Shown piece after piece: positions 21,142-31,820 of a stretch of DNA of 64,000 bases (its first letter is position 1; every line of letters begins with the position of its first letter). This DNA is from Bufo bufo (taxonomy: Eukaryota; Chordata; Amphibia; Anura; Bufonidae). The position numbers were made by a program, and so were the translations under genes. Below the pieces are notes generated by a model. It saw only the letters and a program-made list of their open reading frames with translations, was not told the origin of the DNA and made no database searches. Where the stretch lies: the NCBI RefSeq assembly GCF_905171765.1, contig NC_053398.1, positions 49,320,323 to 49,384,322 on the forward strand, read 5' to 3'.

Positions 21142-22140
21142 GTTTGCTACTTGCTCCTGGCTTCAGGTAATGGCTTTTCACGCAGCTCACCATAACAGGC
21201 TTGGGAACCTTCCCAAGGCACCAGACTGTCTTGTCAACCAATCAGAGCCCCGGCGATTTCGCCATGGGAGCTACAATTGGAGGACAGAGGGAGCCCCATC
21301 CCCCTGTCTAACCCCGCACTTGCTATTGACAGTGATATCTGAGGGGTTTAATGGCTGGGATCAACTGAATCACCGAACCCGGTCACTGCCAGTGGGTGCC
21401 TTCTGTATTATACAGCTGGCACTTACCATGTATGAGTGAGCTCTGAATTTTACAAGCAACTATCAAAAATAAACATAATATGTATCAATGCATCCAAAAA
21501 TATCCAAACTATTAAAATATGTGCTGTAAAAAAAAAAAATCACAATTTGCCATTTGTTGTTCATCTTGTCTCCCAAAAAAACTTAATAAAAAGTGATTAA
21601 AATGTCATATGTACAAATGGTACCAATGGTTAAAATGATACAAAAAAAAACTACAGTTCACCTTACAAAAAAACAAGCCCTCATACAACTTTGTAGATGG
21701 AAATATAAAAAGTTATGGGTGTCAGAAAATGGAGATGCAAAGAAATTATTTTTTCAAAGGTTTTTAGTTTTTCAAAGAGGTAAACATAATAAAAACTATA
21801 TAAATTTGGTATTTGCTGTAATTTTACTGACCCACAGAATAAAGAGGTAATCCTCTTACAACTCAACTTTACATGTTCAGGAAACTTTTTATTTGTTAGC
21901 TTGAAATATGTATTTGGTTACCATGCTCATAATATTTGTACAGGTGTTTATTTTATTTCCTTTTTGTATAAATCTGAAACACAAGACTGCATAGAATAAA
22001 AGCCTGTAATAAACAAACAATAGTATTGTAGATGCTTCAAATTACTTTGAATCAGTGTAAATTAAGTAGGCAAGAGCATTTTTACTCACTGCCAGAACAG
22101 ACGAGGAAGTGAACGCTTCATTGTGGTGAGTATTCCTTCT
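21142..22140. other. Unclassified repeat-like sequence
   Basis: The continuation of the Gypsy-A insertion site. 21240-21440 is G/C-richer and looks like the body of a frog DNA element; 21450-21870 is AT-rich with runs of A. No gene, terminus or tandem array could be supported. Reading frames here are short and featureless. Confidence 0.3.
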
Positions 22141-22145
22141 TACTT

Positions 22146-22745
22146 AGAGCCCATATACATTGGAAGATACACAGGCAAAGATCAGGAACTAACCTTTCAT
22201 TCCTGATCATTACCCCACTTGCTTATTGCATGCAGCAATAATTGCTTCTGTGTGGGGATAAACAATCGCTACTACAGTCTTTAATTCACATTACAATTCT
22301 ATTGCTTGATAGCAGCGCATTCTTGTTTACACAGGGCATGTGTTGCCAATACTCAGTTGGATCATGGATAAGGACTTATGCATACAAACGTGTTCCGGCC
22401 AGGCCCGTGTTGCAGCCCGCAAACAGCGGTCTGCAATATATGGGCAGCAGCTGTTTGTGCACTGCATTCTCTTGAATGGGTCCGCAATTGGAATTGAGGC
22501 ATGGCACCTCATGGAAAATACTACGGAGTGCTTCTGTGGTTTTCTGTCTGTGCCTCGCACTGCAAAAAAATGGAACATGTTCTATTTTTTTTGCAGTGCG
22601 GACAGATCACTGACCCATTCAAGGTGAATGGGTCTGCATCCGAATGGGGCAGCCACACGGATGGTGCCTGTGCATTGAAGACTACAATTTTCGGTCCCCA
22701 ATGCACAGAATGGGCGGCACACGTTTACGTGCTTGAGCCCTAAAG
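22146..22745. mobile_element. Probable Harbinger-like MITE
   Basis: The right part holds stem-loops, CTGCAAAAAAATGGAACATG with its complement (22560-22602) and GACCCATTC / GAATGGGTC (22612-22635). It ends ACGTGCTTGAGCCCTAA at 22726-22742, and the left limit contains the reverse motif AGAGCCCATA at 22146. GGGCT termini followed by a TTA/TAA target suit PIF/Harbinger MITEs. The left limit is uncertain. Confidence 0.45.
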
Positions 22746-22869
22746 GATTGTTGCTTGTTTGTTGGGTGATCAATGGTACATGGGGCAATTATCTGGAACA
22801 AGCATTCGTCCACATGTTTGTTACTGATAATTAGCCTGATAATCTGCCCATGTAATGGACCCTTAGAGC

Positions 22870-23006
22870 AGTGTTTCCCAACCAGTGTGCCTCCAGCTGT
22901 TGCAAAACTACAACTCCCAGCATGCCCGGACAGCCTTTGGCTGTGCGGGCATGCCTGGGAGTTGTAGTTTTGCAACAGCTGGAGGCACACTGGTTGGGAA
23001 ACACTG
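22870..23006. mobile_element. Palindromic hAT MITE, 137 bp
   Basis: A near-perfect palindrome with ends CAGTGTTTCCCAACCAGTGT and its complement. The 8-bp duplication CCTTAGAG is exact (22862-22869 and 23007-23014). This type of short hAT foldback is widespread in vertebrates. The reading frames through it are by-products. Confidence 0.95.
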
Positions 23007-23014
23007 CCTTAGAG

Positions 23015-23460
23015 AACCCCAACCAACCCCAAGACTCAATTATTAGGGATACAGATGCAGCAATCATCCAGATTGTTGAACTGTTATGTTGTCTTCCTGG
23101 CACTCAAGTTCAACATATCGGGGACTGGGTTGATAGATTACTGAGAGGGGCTGGCGGCGACCCAGCAATCATGGTCCACATTAGAACCAATGACAAAGTT
23201 AGGAGTAGGTGGAGCATCCTTAATAATTATTTCAGGGACTTAGGGCACAAGCCAAGGGCAAGGACCTCAAAGGTAGTATTTTCTGAAATACTACTGGTAC
23301 CTCAAGCCACACCAGAAAGCCAGTGGGAGATTAGGGAGGTAAACAAGTAGCTCAAGAGCTGGTGTAAGAAGGAGGGGTTTGGGTTCCTGGAGAACTGGGC
23401 CGACTTCTCTGTCAGCTACAGGCTCTATAGTAGGGATGTGATGCACCCCAAATTATAATT
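23015..23460 (+). pseudogene. CR1-like LINE ORF1, SGNH/esterase-type fragment
   Basis: Reading frame sequence includes MVHIRTNDKVRSRW, FRDLGHKPRA, VVFSEILLVPQATPESQ and, after a stop, KSWCKKEGFGFLENW with a downstream LYSRDVMH. This order (HxGTND, then VFSxIL, then a terminal RDxxH) is that of the SGNH/GDSL-like domain found in ORF1 of CR1 and L2 LINEs. In this copy the usual Gly of HxGTND is Arg. Earlier part of the frame is supplied by the adjacent hAT MITE and is unrelated. A TAG at 23348-23350 and further breaks make it inactive. Confidence 0.7.
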
Positions 23461-23876
23461 GTGAGAAGTACATACTATATGGGAATAAAAGGGTGAGGAA
23501 CAAGAAAAAAAAACAAGGTGCATACATAGAAATGTAAAGGCAGCAATGAATGATAAAAAGAAAGCATTTAAATTGCTGAGATAGGAAGGTAGTAAGGAAA
23601 TATTGCAAGACTATAAGGGAAAAAATAGAAAGACAATAAAAGCAGCCAAGCCATTGCCAAAGGGAATAAAATCAACCCTAAAATGTTCTTCATTTGGTAA
23701 AAAGTTTAAATCAGAGACTGTTGGCCCATTGCAGTGTGATGAGGGAGGAGTTGTAGAAAGTGATCAGGAGAACTCAAAGCTATTACATTTTTCTCCACTG
23801 TATTCACTGAAACCGAACTGTCAGATGAAATGCAGACTGAAATGCAGGAAGAAGTGCAGCAACATCTTAAAACATA
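23461..23876 (+). pseudogene. CR1-like LINE, degraded middle
   Basis: AT-rich, likely still part of the CR1-like element between its ORF1 fragment and the ORF2 end at 25223. No conserved polymerase motif could be recognised; runs of AAAGAAAG suggest degenerate coding sequence. The next MITE interrupts at 23877. Confidence 0.4.
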
Positions 23877-23879
23877 TTA

Positions 23880-24223
23880 GGCTAGTTTCACACTAGCGGC
23901 AGGAACTCCCGGCAGGCTGTTCTGGCGGGTGAACAGCCTGTTGGATCCGTGCTGCCGCTAGTGCACGCGTGCCCCCGGACTACTGCTTCGGCCCATTGAC
24001 TATAATGGGGGCGGGCTGGAGTTCGGCAGCGCATACCGAGAGGCGGCTGAATAAAACTATGGCATGCGCTGCCGTCGGAACTCCGGCCCACCCCCATTAT
24101 AGTCAATGGGACTGGAGCGGTAGTCCGGGGGCACGCATGCACTAGCGGCAGCATGGATCCGACAGGCTGTTAACCCGCCAGAACAGCCTGCCAGAGTTAC
24201 TTGCCGCTAGTGTGAAACTAGCC
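23880..24223. mobile_element. Palindromic PIF/Harbinger-type MITE
   Basis: Ends GGCTAGTTTCACACTAGCGG and its complement, with TTA on both sides (23877-23879 and 24224-24226), a 3-bp duplication typical of PIF/Harbinger. The two arms, about 150 bp each, are almost complementary around a centre near 24045. No coding region. Confidence 0.9.
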
Positions 24224-24320
24224 TTAAATAAACAAATTACCAGGTCCAGATACCATACACCCTTGGCTCCTAAGAGAATTAAGTAGTGTAATACACAGAC
24301 CCTTTATTTCTGATATTTAA

Positions 24321-25218
24321 AGGGACTCTGTCACCACTTTCTAACCCCCCCCTTTTAAAAGTATTGTTCTCTCCATGGCGCCCTTGTGATTACAAAGGTG
24401 TTGTTATAACATAAATTCGCCGTCTCGTTTTGATAAAAATACCTTTTATCTAACCTGTCAATCTTGTGGATAAGGTGCCCAGGGCGTTTCTGAAGGTCTG
24501 AAGCTGCCGCCCGCCGCCGCCGTTGGTGCCCAGCTCCTCCCCTGATCCTTTCAGCGCCGCCTGAATGTAAAGAAATCCGCCTCGGCTCTCGCTCGGTGCC
24601 CCCTCCTCCTTTTCAAAGATCCTGCGCGTGCGCACAGGCCTGTGCCTGATGCGCCCGTGCGGACATTTAGAATCAGCCTCATTGAGCGAAGTGCGCATGC
24701 GCGCACTTCGCTCAACCCCCTCATAAGACGAGCACTGCAGCCAGCCACTCAGAGCTGCCAAGCGCTGTATGGAGCCGCAGGCTCTGAGTGGCTGGCTGCA
24801 GTGCTCGTCTTATGAGGAGGTTGAGCGAAGTGCGCGCATGCGCACTTCGCTCAATGAGGCTGATTCTAAATGTCCGCACGGGCGCATCAGGCACAGGCCT
24901 GTGTGCACGCGCGGGATCTTTGAAAAGGAGGAGGGGGCACTGAGCGAGAGCGGAGGCGGATTTCTTTACATTCAGGCGGCGCTGAAAAAATCAGGGGAGA
25001 AGCTGGGCACCAACGGCGGCGGCGGGCGGGCGGCAGCTTTCCGACCTTCAGAAACGCCCTGGGCACCTTATCCACAAGATTGACAGGTTAGATAAAAGGT
25101 ATTTTTATCAAAACGAGACGGCGAATTTATGTTATAACAACACCTTTGTAATCACAAGGGGCCATGGAGAGAACAATACTTTTAAAAGGGGGGGTTAGAA
25201 AGTGGTGACAGAGTCCCT
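24321..25218. mobile_element. Large palindromic Kolobok/T2 MITE, 898 bp
   Basis: TTAA (24317-24320 and 25219-25222) flanks AGGGACTCTGTCACCACTTT and its complement. The two arms are complementary over almost their full 430 bp, centred near 24765, with a small central loop. Arms include GCGCATGCGC-type palindromes. Long open frames on both strands (24450-25083) mirror each other and are not genes. Classification rests on the TTAA duplication and TTAAAGGG start. Confidence 0.93.
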
Positions 25219-25222
25219 TTAA

Positions 25223-25640
25223 GGACTCTATACTGACAGGGAGTGTTTTACAGGATTGGCACTTAGCAAATGTGGTGCAATATTCTAAAAGGGATACAAA
25301 AAACAGCTCGGAAACTTTACGCCGGTAAGTTTAACATCTGTTGCGAGTAAACTGTTTGAGGGTTTTCTGGAATATCTCAATGAAAATAAGAGAATACCGC
25401 CATATAACTAGTCAGACTGCACATGGAGTATTGTGTACAATTCTGGGCTTCTGTGAACAAGACAGACATAGCAGAACTGAGGGGAGTTCAGAGAAGGGCA
25501 ACTAAGGTAATAACTGGAATAGATAGACTTCAGTACCTAGAAAATTTTTCAAAACTAGGGTTATTTATTTTAGACAAATTATAAGGGGAGATCTAATAAC
25601 TATCTATAAATATATTAGAGGTCAGTACAAAGCTCTCTCT
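25223..25640 (+). pseudogene. CR1-like LINE ORF2, 3' end
   Basis: Frames here match the end of a CR1-type reverse transcriptase: WHLANVVQYSK (the WR-ANVVPIFKKG segment) near 25255 and EYCVQFWASVNKTDIAELRG followed by VQRRATKVITG and LGLFILDKL near 25425-25580. Between them most of the polymerase is deleted. Same orientation as the ORF1 fragment at 23015, so both belong to one LINE copy cut by two MITEs. Confidence 0.8.
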
Positions 25641-25644
25641 CATC

Positions 25645-25846
25645 ACCATCTGCTGCCTGCATCCATTGCTCCGTTCCGTGGTCCCACAAAAAAGACAGAA
25701 TATGTCCTATTCATGTATGTTTTGTAAACAAGAATAGGCATTTCTACAATGGATGGCGCGTTCCGTCACACGGGCGGCATTTGTTTTTGCGGATCCGCAA
25801 TTTGCTGGCTGCAAAACACGGTGCGGTCGTGTGAATGAGCCCTAAA
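25645..25846. mobile_element. Harbinger-like MITE end
   Basis: The segment ends CGGTCGTGTGAATGAGCCC at 25846. The complement GGGCTCATTCACACGACCG is a common PIF/Harbinger-type MITE terminus. The left end was not found, so the element is truncated against the CR1 remnant. Confidence 0.55.
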
Positions 25847-25849
25847 TGT

Positions 25850-27267
25850 CACTTTTACACATTTAAGCATTGGGGTGGGTTGAAAGGGTCTTCTCCCTAG
25901 GTGAGCTCACTCAGTGCACTTTATTATGTATGTACTGAGAAGCCAATGTTTTCAACCTTCTGTAAACAAATGTGATACACTATCATATCAGCCCACACAG
26001 AAGAGGTTACATTGACAGGCATCCTTTCATAAAGCATATGTCATCCTGCCAATCAGACAGATGCAAAACAAGATTGGATTCTGCCTAACGGAAAGACAGA
26101 AGATAATACCACCTGTGTTTATTAGCTGAATTTGTTATGTATTTAGATATAACCCCTTGCTACAAATGGATGTAACTGTACATCTAGATTGCATGCAATT
26201 TACCACAATCGTGCATACAGTGACGTCCTAACTGTTAATCGGGGCTGTGACACTATAAAGAGGAATGCAGTACAAAGATGGTTAAATCCAGAAACAGTGG
26301 CCACAAGGATAATCCAAAAAACAAGCCAGAATATAAAGGAAACTTGGGAAATTACCTTGCCATTAACACCCCAGATACTATTGTTCTACACAGTTACTGA
26401 TACTCCTGTCCATTTCCTCGGATTGTGTTAGAGGTGCTCCTGTTGGTGAAACAAACGCTGCTCCAATATTGGTTGAGGCCAGAAGTTCCCACGGTACACA
26501 AGGTGACCAATCAATTGTTGCTATATATGCATCATGACAGAACCCATGCTATGCAACATAAAGTCACCAAAATGGCCCTCTTCTTCCGAAAGTGGAGGAA
26601 GTTTATAATAGCTTCACATGACAGGGAAGCCACTTAACCTTATTGTGTCCCCGTTCATGGGATACTGAATGCTACGTAAAAGCTGATATAGGGGTAAGGT
26701 TAGGGATTCTGAAAGTGCATTGACTTTCTTAGGGAACTAAGTAAGGGTGGTGGTAATGCGGGTAGAAGATAGAGTAAGGCAGTTGGCACTTAGACTAGGG
26801 GGAAGGATGGTAGGGAGGGTGTTTAGTGGGAGGGAGGGAATGTTTTTTCTTTTTTCGTGAACCCATACCTTTGTAAGTTTCTTCAAAAGGACAGCGAAAA
26901 GTTAGTCCGCATGGCTGTATTCTTGTATATGGAAAAAAAACAATACAGATATTTTAAAAAAAACAAGCTAGAAGTCACAAACCAAAGAATTGTGTACTGT
27001 GGTAAGTCGCAGAGCACAGAGCCTAGAGAAGACAAATGCAATACCAGGCAATGATGATAATGAACAGCCTAAATTTCGAACATAGCTCTAGGAATGAACA
27101 CAGAGACAGGTTCTGCCACCGGGGCTATTTGCTCATCATGGCAACCCTCCCAGTACAGTCCTGGATGCCAGGTGAACTCCTGACAACAGATCCGTCCATT
27201 GTGCAACTTCCATGGGAGCAGCACTGCAATAACTAGCTCTGTCTAGTACATAATGGATGGAGCTATG
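25850..27267. other. Unique-looking sequence without recognisable features
   Basis: No terminal repeats, tandem repeats or protein motifs were recognised in these 1.4 kb. Short frames at 26189-26637 show no domain. It may be old, decayed repeat or single-copy intergenic DNA. Confidence 0.4.
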
Positions 27268-27269
27268 TA

Positions 27270-28881
27270 CAGTGGGATGCGAAAGTTTGGGCAACCTTGT
27301 TAATCGTCATGATTTTCCTGTATAAATCGTTGGTTGTTACGATAAAAATGTCAGTTAAATATATCATAAGGAGACACACACAGTGATATTTGAGAAGTGA
27401 AATGAAGATTATTGGATTTACAGAAGTGTGCTATAATTGTTTAAGCAAAATTTGGCAGGTGCATAAATTTGGGCACTGTTGTCATTTTATGATTTCAAAA
27501 CCTTTAGAACTAATTATTGGAACTCAAATTGGCTTGGTAAGACCCCTGACCTACATACACAGGTGAATCCAATTATGAGAAAGAGTATTTAAGGGGGTCA
27601 ATTGTAAGTTTCCCTCCTCTTTTAATTTTCTCTGAAGAGTGGCAACATAGGGGTCTCAAAACAACTCTCAAATGACCTGAGACAAAGATTGTTCACCATC
27701 ATGGTTTGGGGGAAGGATACAGAAAGTTGTCTCAGAGATTTCAGCTGTCTGTTTCTAAAGTTAGGAACATATTGAGGAAATGGAAGACCACAGGCTCGGT
27801 TCAAGTTAAGGCTCGAAGTGGCAGACCAAGAACAATCTCGGATAGACAGAAGCGACGAATGGTGAGAACAGTCAGAGTCAACCCACAGACCAGCACCAAA
27901 GACCTACAACATCATCTTGCTGCAGATGCAGTCACTGTGCATCGTTCAACCATTCGGCGCACTTTACACAAGGAGATGCTGTATGCGAGAGTGATGTAGA
28001 GGAAGCCTTTTCTCCGCCCACAGCACAAAAAGTGCTGCTTGAGGTGGGCTAAAGCACATTTGGACAAGCCAGCTTCATTTTGGAATAAGGTGCTGTGGAC
28101 TGATGAAACTAAAATTTAGTTATTTTGCCATAACAAGGGGCGTTATGCATGGAGGAAAAAGAACACAGCATTCCAAGAAAAACACCTGCTACCTACAGTA
28201 AAATATGGTGGTGGTTCCATCATGCTGTGGAGCTGTGTGGCCAGTGCAAGGACTGGGAATCTTGTCAAAGTTGAGGGACGCATGGATTCCACTCAGTATC
28301 AGCAGATTCTGGAGACCAATGTCCAGGAATCAGTGACAAAGCTGAAGCTGCGCCGGGGGCTGGATCTTTCAACGAGACAACGACCCTAAACACTGCTCAA
28401 AATCCACTAAGGCATTTAAGCAGAGGAACAAGTACAACGTTCTGGAATGGCCATCTCAGTCCCAGACCTGAATATAATTGAAAATCTATGCTGTGACTTA
28501 AAGAGAGCTGTCCATGCTCGGAAGCCATCAAACCTGAATGAACTAAAGATGTTTTGTAAAGAGGAATGGTCCAAAATACCTTCAACCAGAATCCTCTCAT
28601 TGGAACCTACAGGAGGCTGTAATTTCTGCAAAAGGAGGATCTACTAAATATTGATTTCATTTCTTTTTTGTGATGCCCAAATTTATGCACCTGCCTAATT
28701 TTGTTTAAACAATTATAGCACACTTTCTGTAAATCCAATAAACTTCATTTCACTTCTCAAATATCACTGTGTGTGTCTCCTATATGATATATTTAACTGC
28801 ATTTTTTATCGTAACAACCAACGATTTATACAGGAAAATCATGATGATTAACAAGGTTGCCCAAACTTTCGCATCCCACTG
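27270..28881 (+). mobile_element. Tc1-like element, DD34E, long terminal inverted repeats
   Basis: Termini CAGTGGGATGCGAAAGTTTG and its complement are flanked by TA at 27268-27269 and 28882-28883. The inverted repeats extend close to 200 bp (27270-27470 against 28690-28881). The 1612-bp element contains one transposase pseudogene. Integration at the right edge lies a few bases from an L1 3' end. Confidence 0.93.
27700..28646 (+). pseudogene. Tc1 transposase (DD34E), broken
   Basis: The N-terminal bipartite helix-turn-helix begins GEGYRKLSQRFQLSVSKVRN; the GRPR-type hook appears as RSGRPRTIS. The catalytic core has WTDETKI (first Asp), QRDNDPKHCSKS (second Asp) and [10 protein letters not shown] (Glu; 34 residues apart by my count). 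It is interrupted by TAG at 27997-27999 after YARVM, TAG right after DETKI (28117-28119), and a frameshift upstream of the second Asp near 28350. The last ORF part ends at 28646. Confidence 0.85.
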
Positions 28882-28883
28882 TA

Positions 28884-29820
28884 GTTATTTTTTTTAACAA
28901 ATCTTTTTATTAAGGTTTTGAACGTTTTAAAAGCACATACAGAGAGATTTAATACCGTCTTATAACTATCGGTATGACATAGTATAGAATAAAATTAAGT
29001 AAAGTAATATAAAATAATTAAAGTAAAGTAAATAAGCAAAATAAAGTAAATGCAATAAATAAAATAAATAGGATAAATAAACATGGAAAAAGTTGGAGGG
29101 TAAGTGCCAGAGGTGGGGGTGAGAGGAAAAAAGGGGGGTGGGGGAGAGGAGGGGGGATAGGGTAATAAATATTATAAACAAAAACATAGGCAATATCAGA
29201 CGGTCATGGACAGTTCCTTTCTTCAGATTATTGGCACAGAGTAAGAAAGATTAGCGATATAGTTGAGGCTTGAGTTGAGGCTTGGTTTGAGGCCTGAGCG
29301 GTTGAGGGGGCCGAAGTGACACTAGTGAGGTGAATCCTAGCACCTCTAGGCGTTATTTTGCAATTAGTTTCCCCATTTATACCTACAAATGTCACTGAGG
29401 CTGGCGAAATGTTTTCCAAGGTTTCCACAGGTGAGTATACTTAGTATGCGTTCTGTTAGCCCAGACTGCTAATTCTTCCATTCAGCATAACTGGTCTACT
29501 TTATCATACCATTGTTCCAAGGTGGGGGGATCAGTGCTTAACCATCGAAGCGGTATTAGTAGTCTAGCAGCCTGAATAAGCAAGGTAGGCAAGTCTGTCA
29601 CTGTAGGATGCCAACCTGTGGAAGGTAGCCACAGCAGAACTGACTGGGGCGATAGCTTAATAGAAGACTTACAAATCTCATTAATCTTTTGTTCCACTTG
29701 ACTCCAATATTGGTGGGAGCTACCGTATGTAGTTCTGGTGCCTGTTTTTGGAGCTCCAGTTGATCATTGGGGGTGCAGGGTGTCATCCGCCCCAATCTGA
29801 TATTGACTGTGTATCCAGAG
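28884..29820 (-). pseudogene. L1-type LINE, 3' end of ORF2 and 3' UTR
   Basis: On the minus strand 29795-29482 encodes the extreme C-terminus of an L1/Tx1-type ORF2: KRLMRFVSLLLSYRP in one frame and INEICKSSIKLSPQSVLLWL plus IPLRWLSTDPPTLEQWYDK in another, so at least one frameshift exists. 28890-29220 is a T/A-rich 3' UTR with simple repeats of the TAAA type. The copy is 5'-truncated, as usual for L1. Confidence 0.7.
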
Positions 29821-29829
29821 GATGAGACG

Positions 29830-30680
29830 TCAATATAAAAATCACAGAAAAACCCCTTTCATGGAAAGCTTTAGGCTGTGGTGATTATGCACAGATAGAT
29901 TGTAAGAGAAAAAGATTTAAAACACATTTTAATACAACCAGACTTACTTGCCTAACGTAAATAGTGTAAGGGTATCTGTATAAGGCAACTTGCAATCCTT
30001 ATTCTTTGGAGCCACTACACCGCAACATGTTATTCGTATGAAAAGAGAAAATACTATTTTGGAGACTATTTAGAATTCATGCAAGAAGTGTTTGTAAACA
30101 TAAGGAGTTTATCATATTGGCTCCACTGTAGGGTTATTAAGAGATTCTTATCATATTCAAAAAATATTTCCCAGATTTCTGATGTCACTACAATCACCTT
30201 TAACCCCTGAGAACAAACATTTCTCTACAGTGAAAACTCTTTAAAGGGACACTTCCATCAGAAAAGAGTAAAAAAAAAAAAGGGGTAGATAAAAAGTGTA
30301 AAAAGTTTTGGCTGTTTTTCTTTTTCATTTAGACAGTGCCATACCATTAAAAATTAAGAAGAAAATATTGTCATTCTGTATCAGTCAACACAGAGAGATG
30401 AAATTCATGTGAAGAGAGGTAATCCATTGTTTAGTTTATTGCTGCTGTGAAGGAAAGATGTTATCTGTAAAATAGTAGATTAGTAGAATTGGGGTGACAG
30501 TATAAAGACTTCTGTGGGCATTTTTACAGAAGAGCAGTTTACTTTTTAGTGTAATGTATGAGGATCTAATGAGTCACTCATCTCCTTCTCTCTCTGGTCA
30601 GAGTGAATGGCCAGACAGAAAAAATCAAATGAGGCCATTTATATCCAGAAAACTACCACATTTACATAAAATATTCACAT
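29830..30680. other. AT-rich intergenic sequence with a possible Kolobok end
   Basis: TTTAAAGGGACACTTCCATC at 30240 resembles a Kolobok/T2 terminus, but no partner was found. Nothing else is recognisable. The last bases ATAGG (30681-30685) are the target duplication of the next LTR. Confidence 0.35.
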
Positions 30681-30685
30681 ATAGG

Positions 30686-31716
30686 TGTCATGAATGAGCA
30701 GGTGTGAACCCACGGTGCCACGTGTCGTACCTCCTCTAAGGGCGTTGTCTATGTTAACCCCTGAATCTTCACAGTACCCCTGATGGTAGGGATAGACTTT
30801 CCCGAGGGGAACACCAGGTCGCTACCTCTTGAGGAGGATAGGCACACAAGGCAGCTGGTGCAGGCATATCAGGAGGTACCTGATAAAGGTACCGAAGGTG
30901 CAGGTCTTAAGGATGAGGCAGAGGCGTAGTCAGACAGGCAAAATGTCAGGGCAGGCAGCACAGGTACAGGTCAGGCAATCTGGGTTGGCAACAGGAGAGT
31001 CAAGGCAGGCAGATAGGGATCTATGAACAAATGTAGATAGAACGGACGGCACTCACCCTGATGCGCTGATATAAACTTCTCTTTATTGGCAGTGGACAGC
31101 AGACAACATGTACAGCAGTGTAACCAGCTGAATGGGCGACAGCCGTTTCGCACCAAAGTGCTTCCTCTGGCCCGTAAACCGACTTTTCCGACTTACTCTC
31201 ATTGACGTACCACCGCCACAAGAAACAGGGGTCTGTTTATTGAGCTGCAGTGCCACTCCGCTCCTCTTTTTTCTCCTTTAGTCAAGCAGATGGGGATCTA
31301 ACAGGTAGCAGAGTCCAGGAATACAGATACGAGTCAGGAACACTAGCAGAAACCAGGAACTTTAGCAGGACACAAGGACCTTGACACTGAGGCATCTGGG
31401 AAGGGGGCTGAGCCACTTATATATGCGCAGTAGGGCTAGGATAGGTCAGCGAGGTCACATGACCTAACCCATAAAGCCCAGGAAGTGATGCGCACTGGCC
31501 CTTAAGGAAGTGCTGCAGGAAACAAACAGCAAGCATGCTGTGGCCAGGGCTGAGAGCAAACTGTGAAGCGGATCCCAGAACAACAGCACCCACACAGACA
31601 GAGCCCAGGACTGCAGTGGTGAATGGGAAGCACTGGACGCAGATCACTGCTGAACACGGCGCCCAGGACCCCGGCGGTAAGCAGGGGAACAGCGGCGCAC
31701 AGCAGCCGCTGTTACA
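30686..31716. mobile_element. Solo LTR with 5-bp duplication
   Basis: The segment begins TGTCATGAATGAG and ends CCGCTGTTACA, with ATAGG on both sides (30681-30685 and 31717-31721). TG...CA ends and a perfect 5-bp duplication fit an LTR retrotransposon whose interior was lost by LTR-LTR recombination. It is interrupted by a 263-bp SINE-like insert at 31023. Orientation and family are not determined. Confidence 0.8.
31023..31285 (-). mobile_element. SINE-like retroposon inside the solo LTR
   Basis: The insert is flanked by GCAGATAGGGATCT (31009-31022) and GCAGATGGGGATCT (31286-31299), a 14-bp duplication with one mismatch, as produced by LINE machinery. Internally it contains CGTTTCGCACCAAAG, and near one end on the complementary strand AATAAAG. 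No poly(A) tail is obvious. Orientation is a guess from the AATAAAG position. Confidence 0.6.
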
Positions 31717-31820
31717 ATAGGTTATTACTATGTGAAATAAAAATTGATGGTAGCATCCCTTAAAGAAGACCATTCCATTCAGACATGTTAACAAGACATG
31801 TAACTGCTGCAGCCAACCAC

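Noticed and set aside
22870..23014. Possible microRNA hairpin
   Set aside because: The structure and exact 8-bp duplication identify a hAT MITE; no evidence of processing is visible.
22871..23350. Single 159-codon protein
   Set aside because: Its first 45 codons are the palindromic hAT MITE; only the part after 23015 is LINE-derived.
24450..25083. Pair of similar frames on opposite strands
   Set aside because: They mirror each other because the Kolobok MITE is a palindrome; no protein family recognised.
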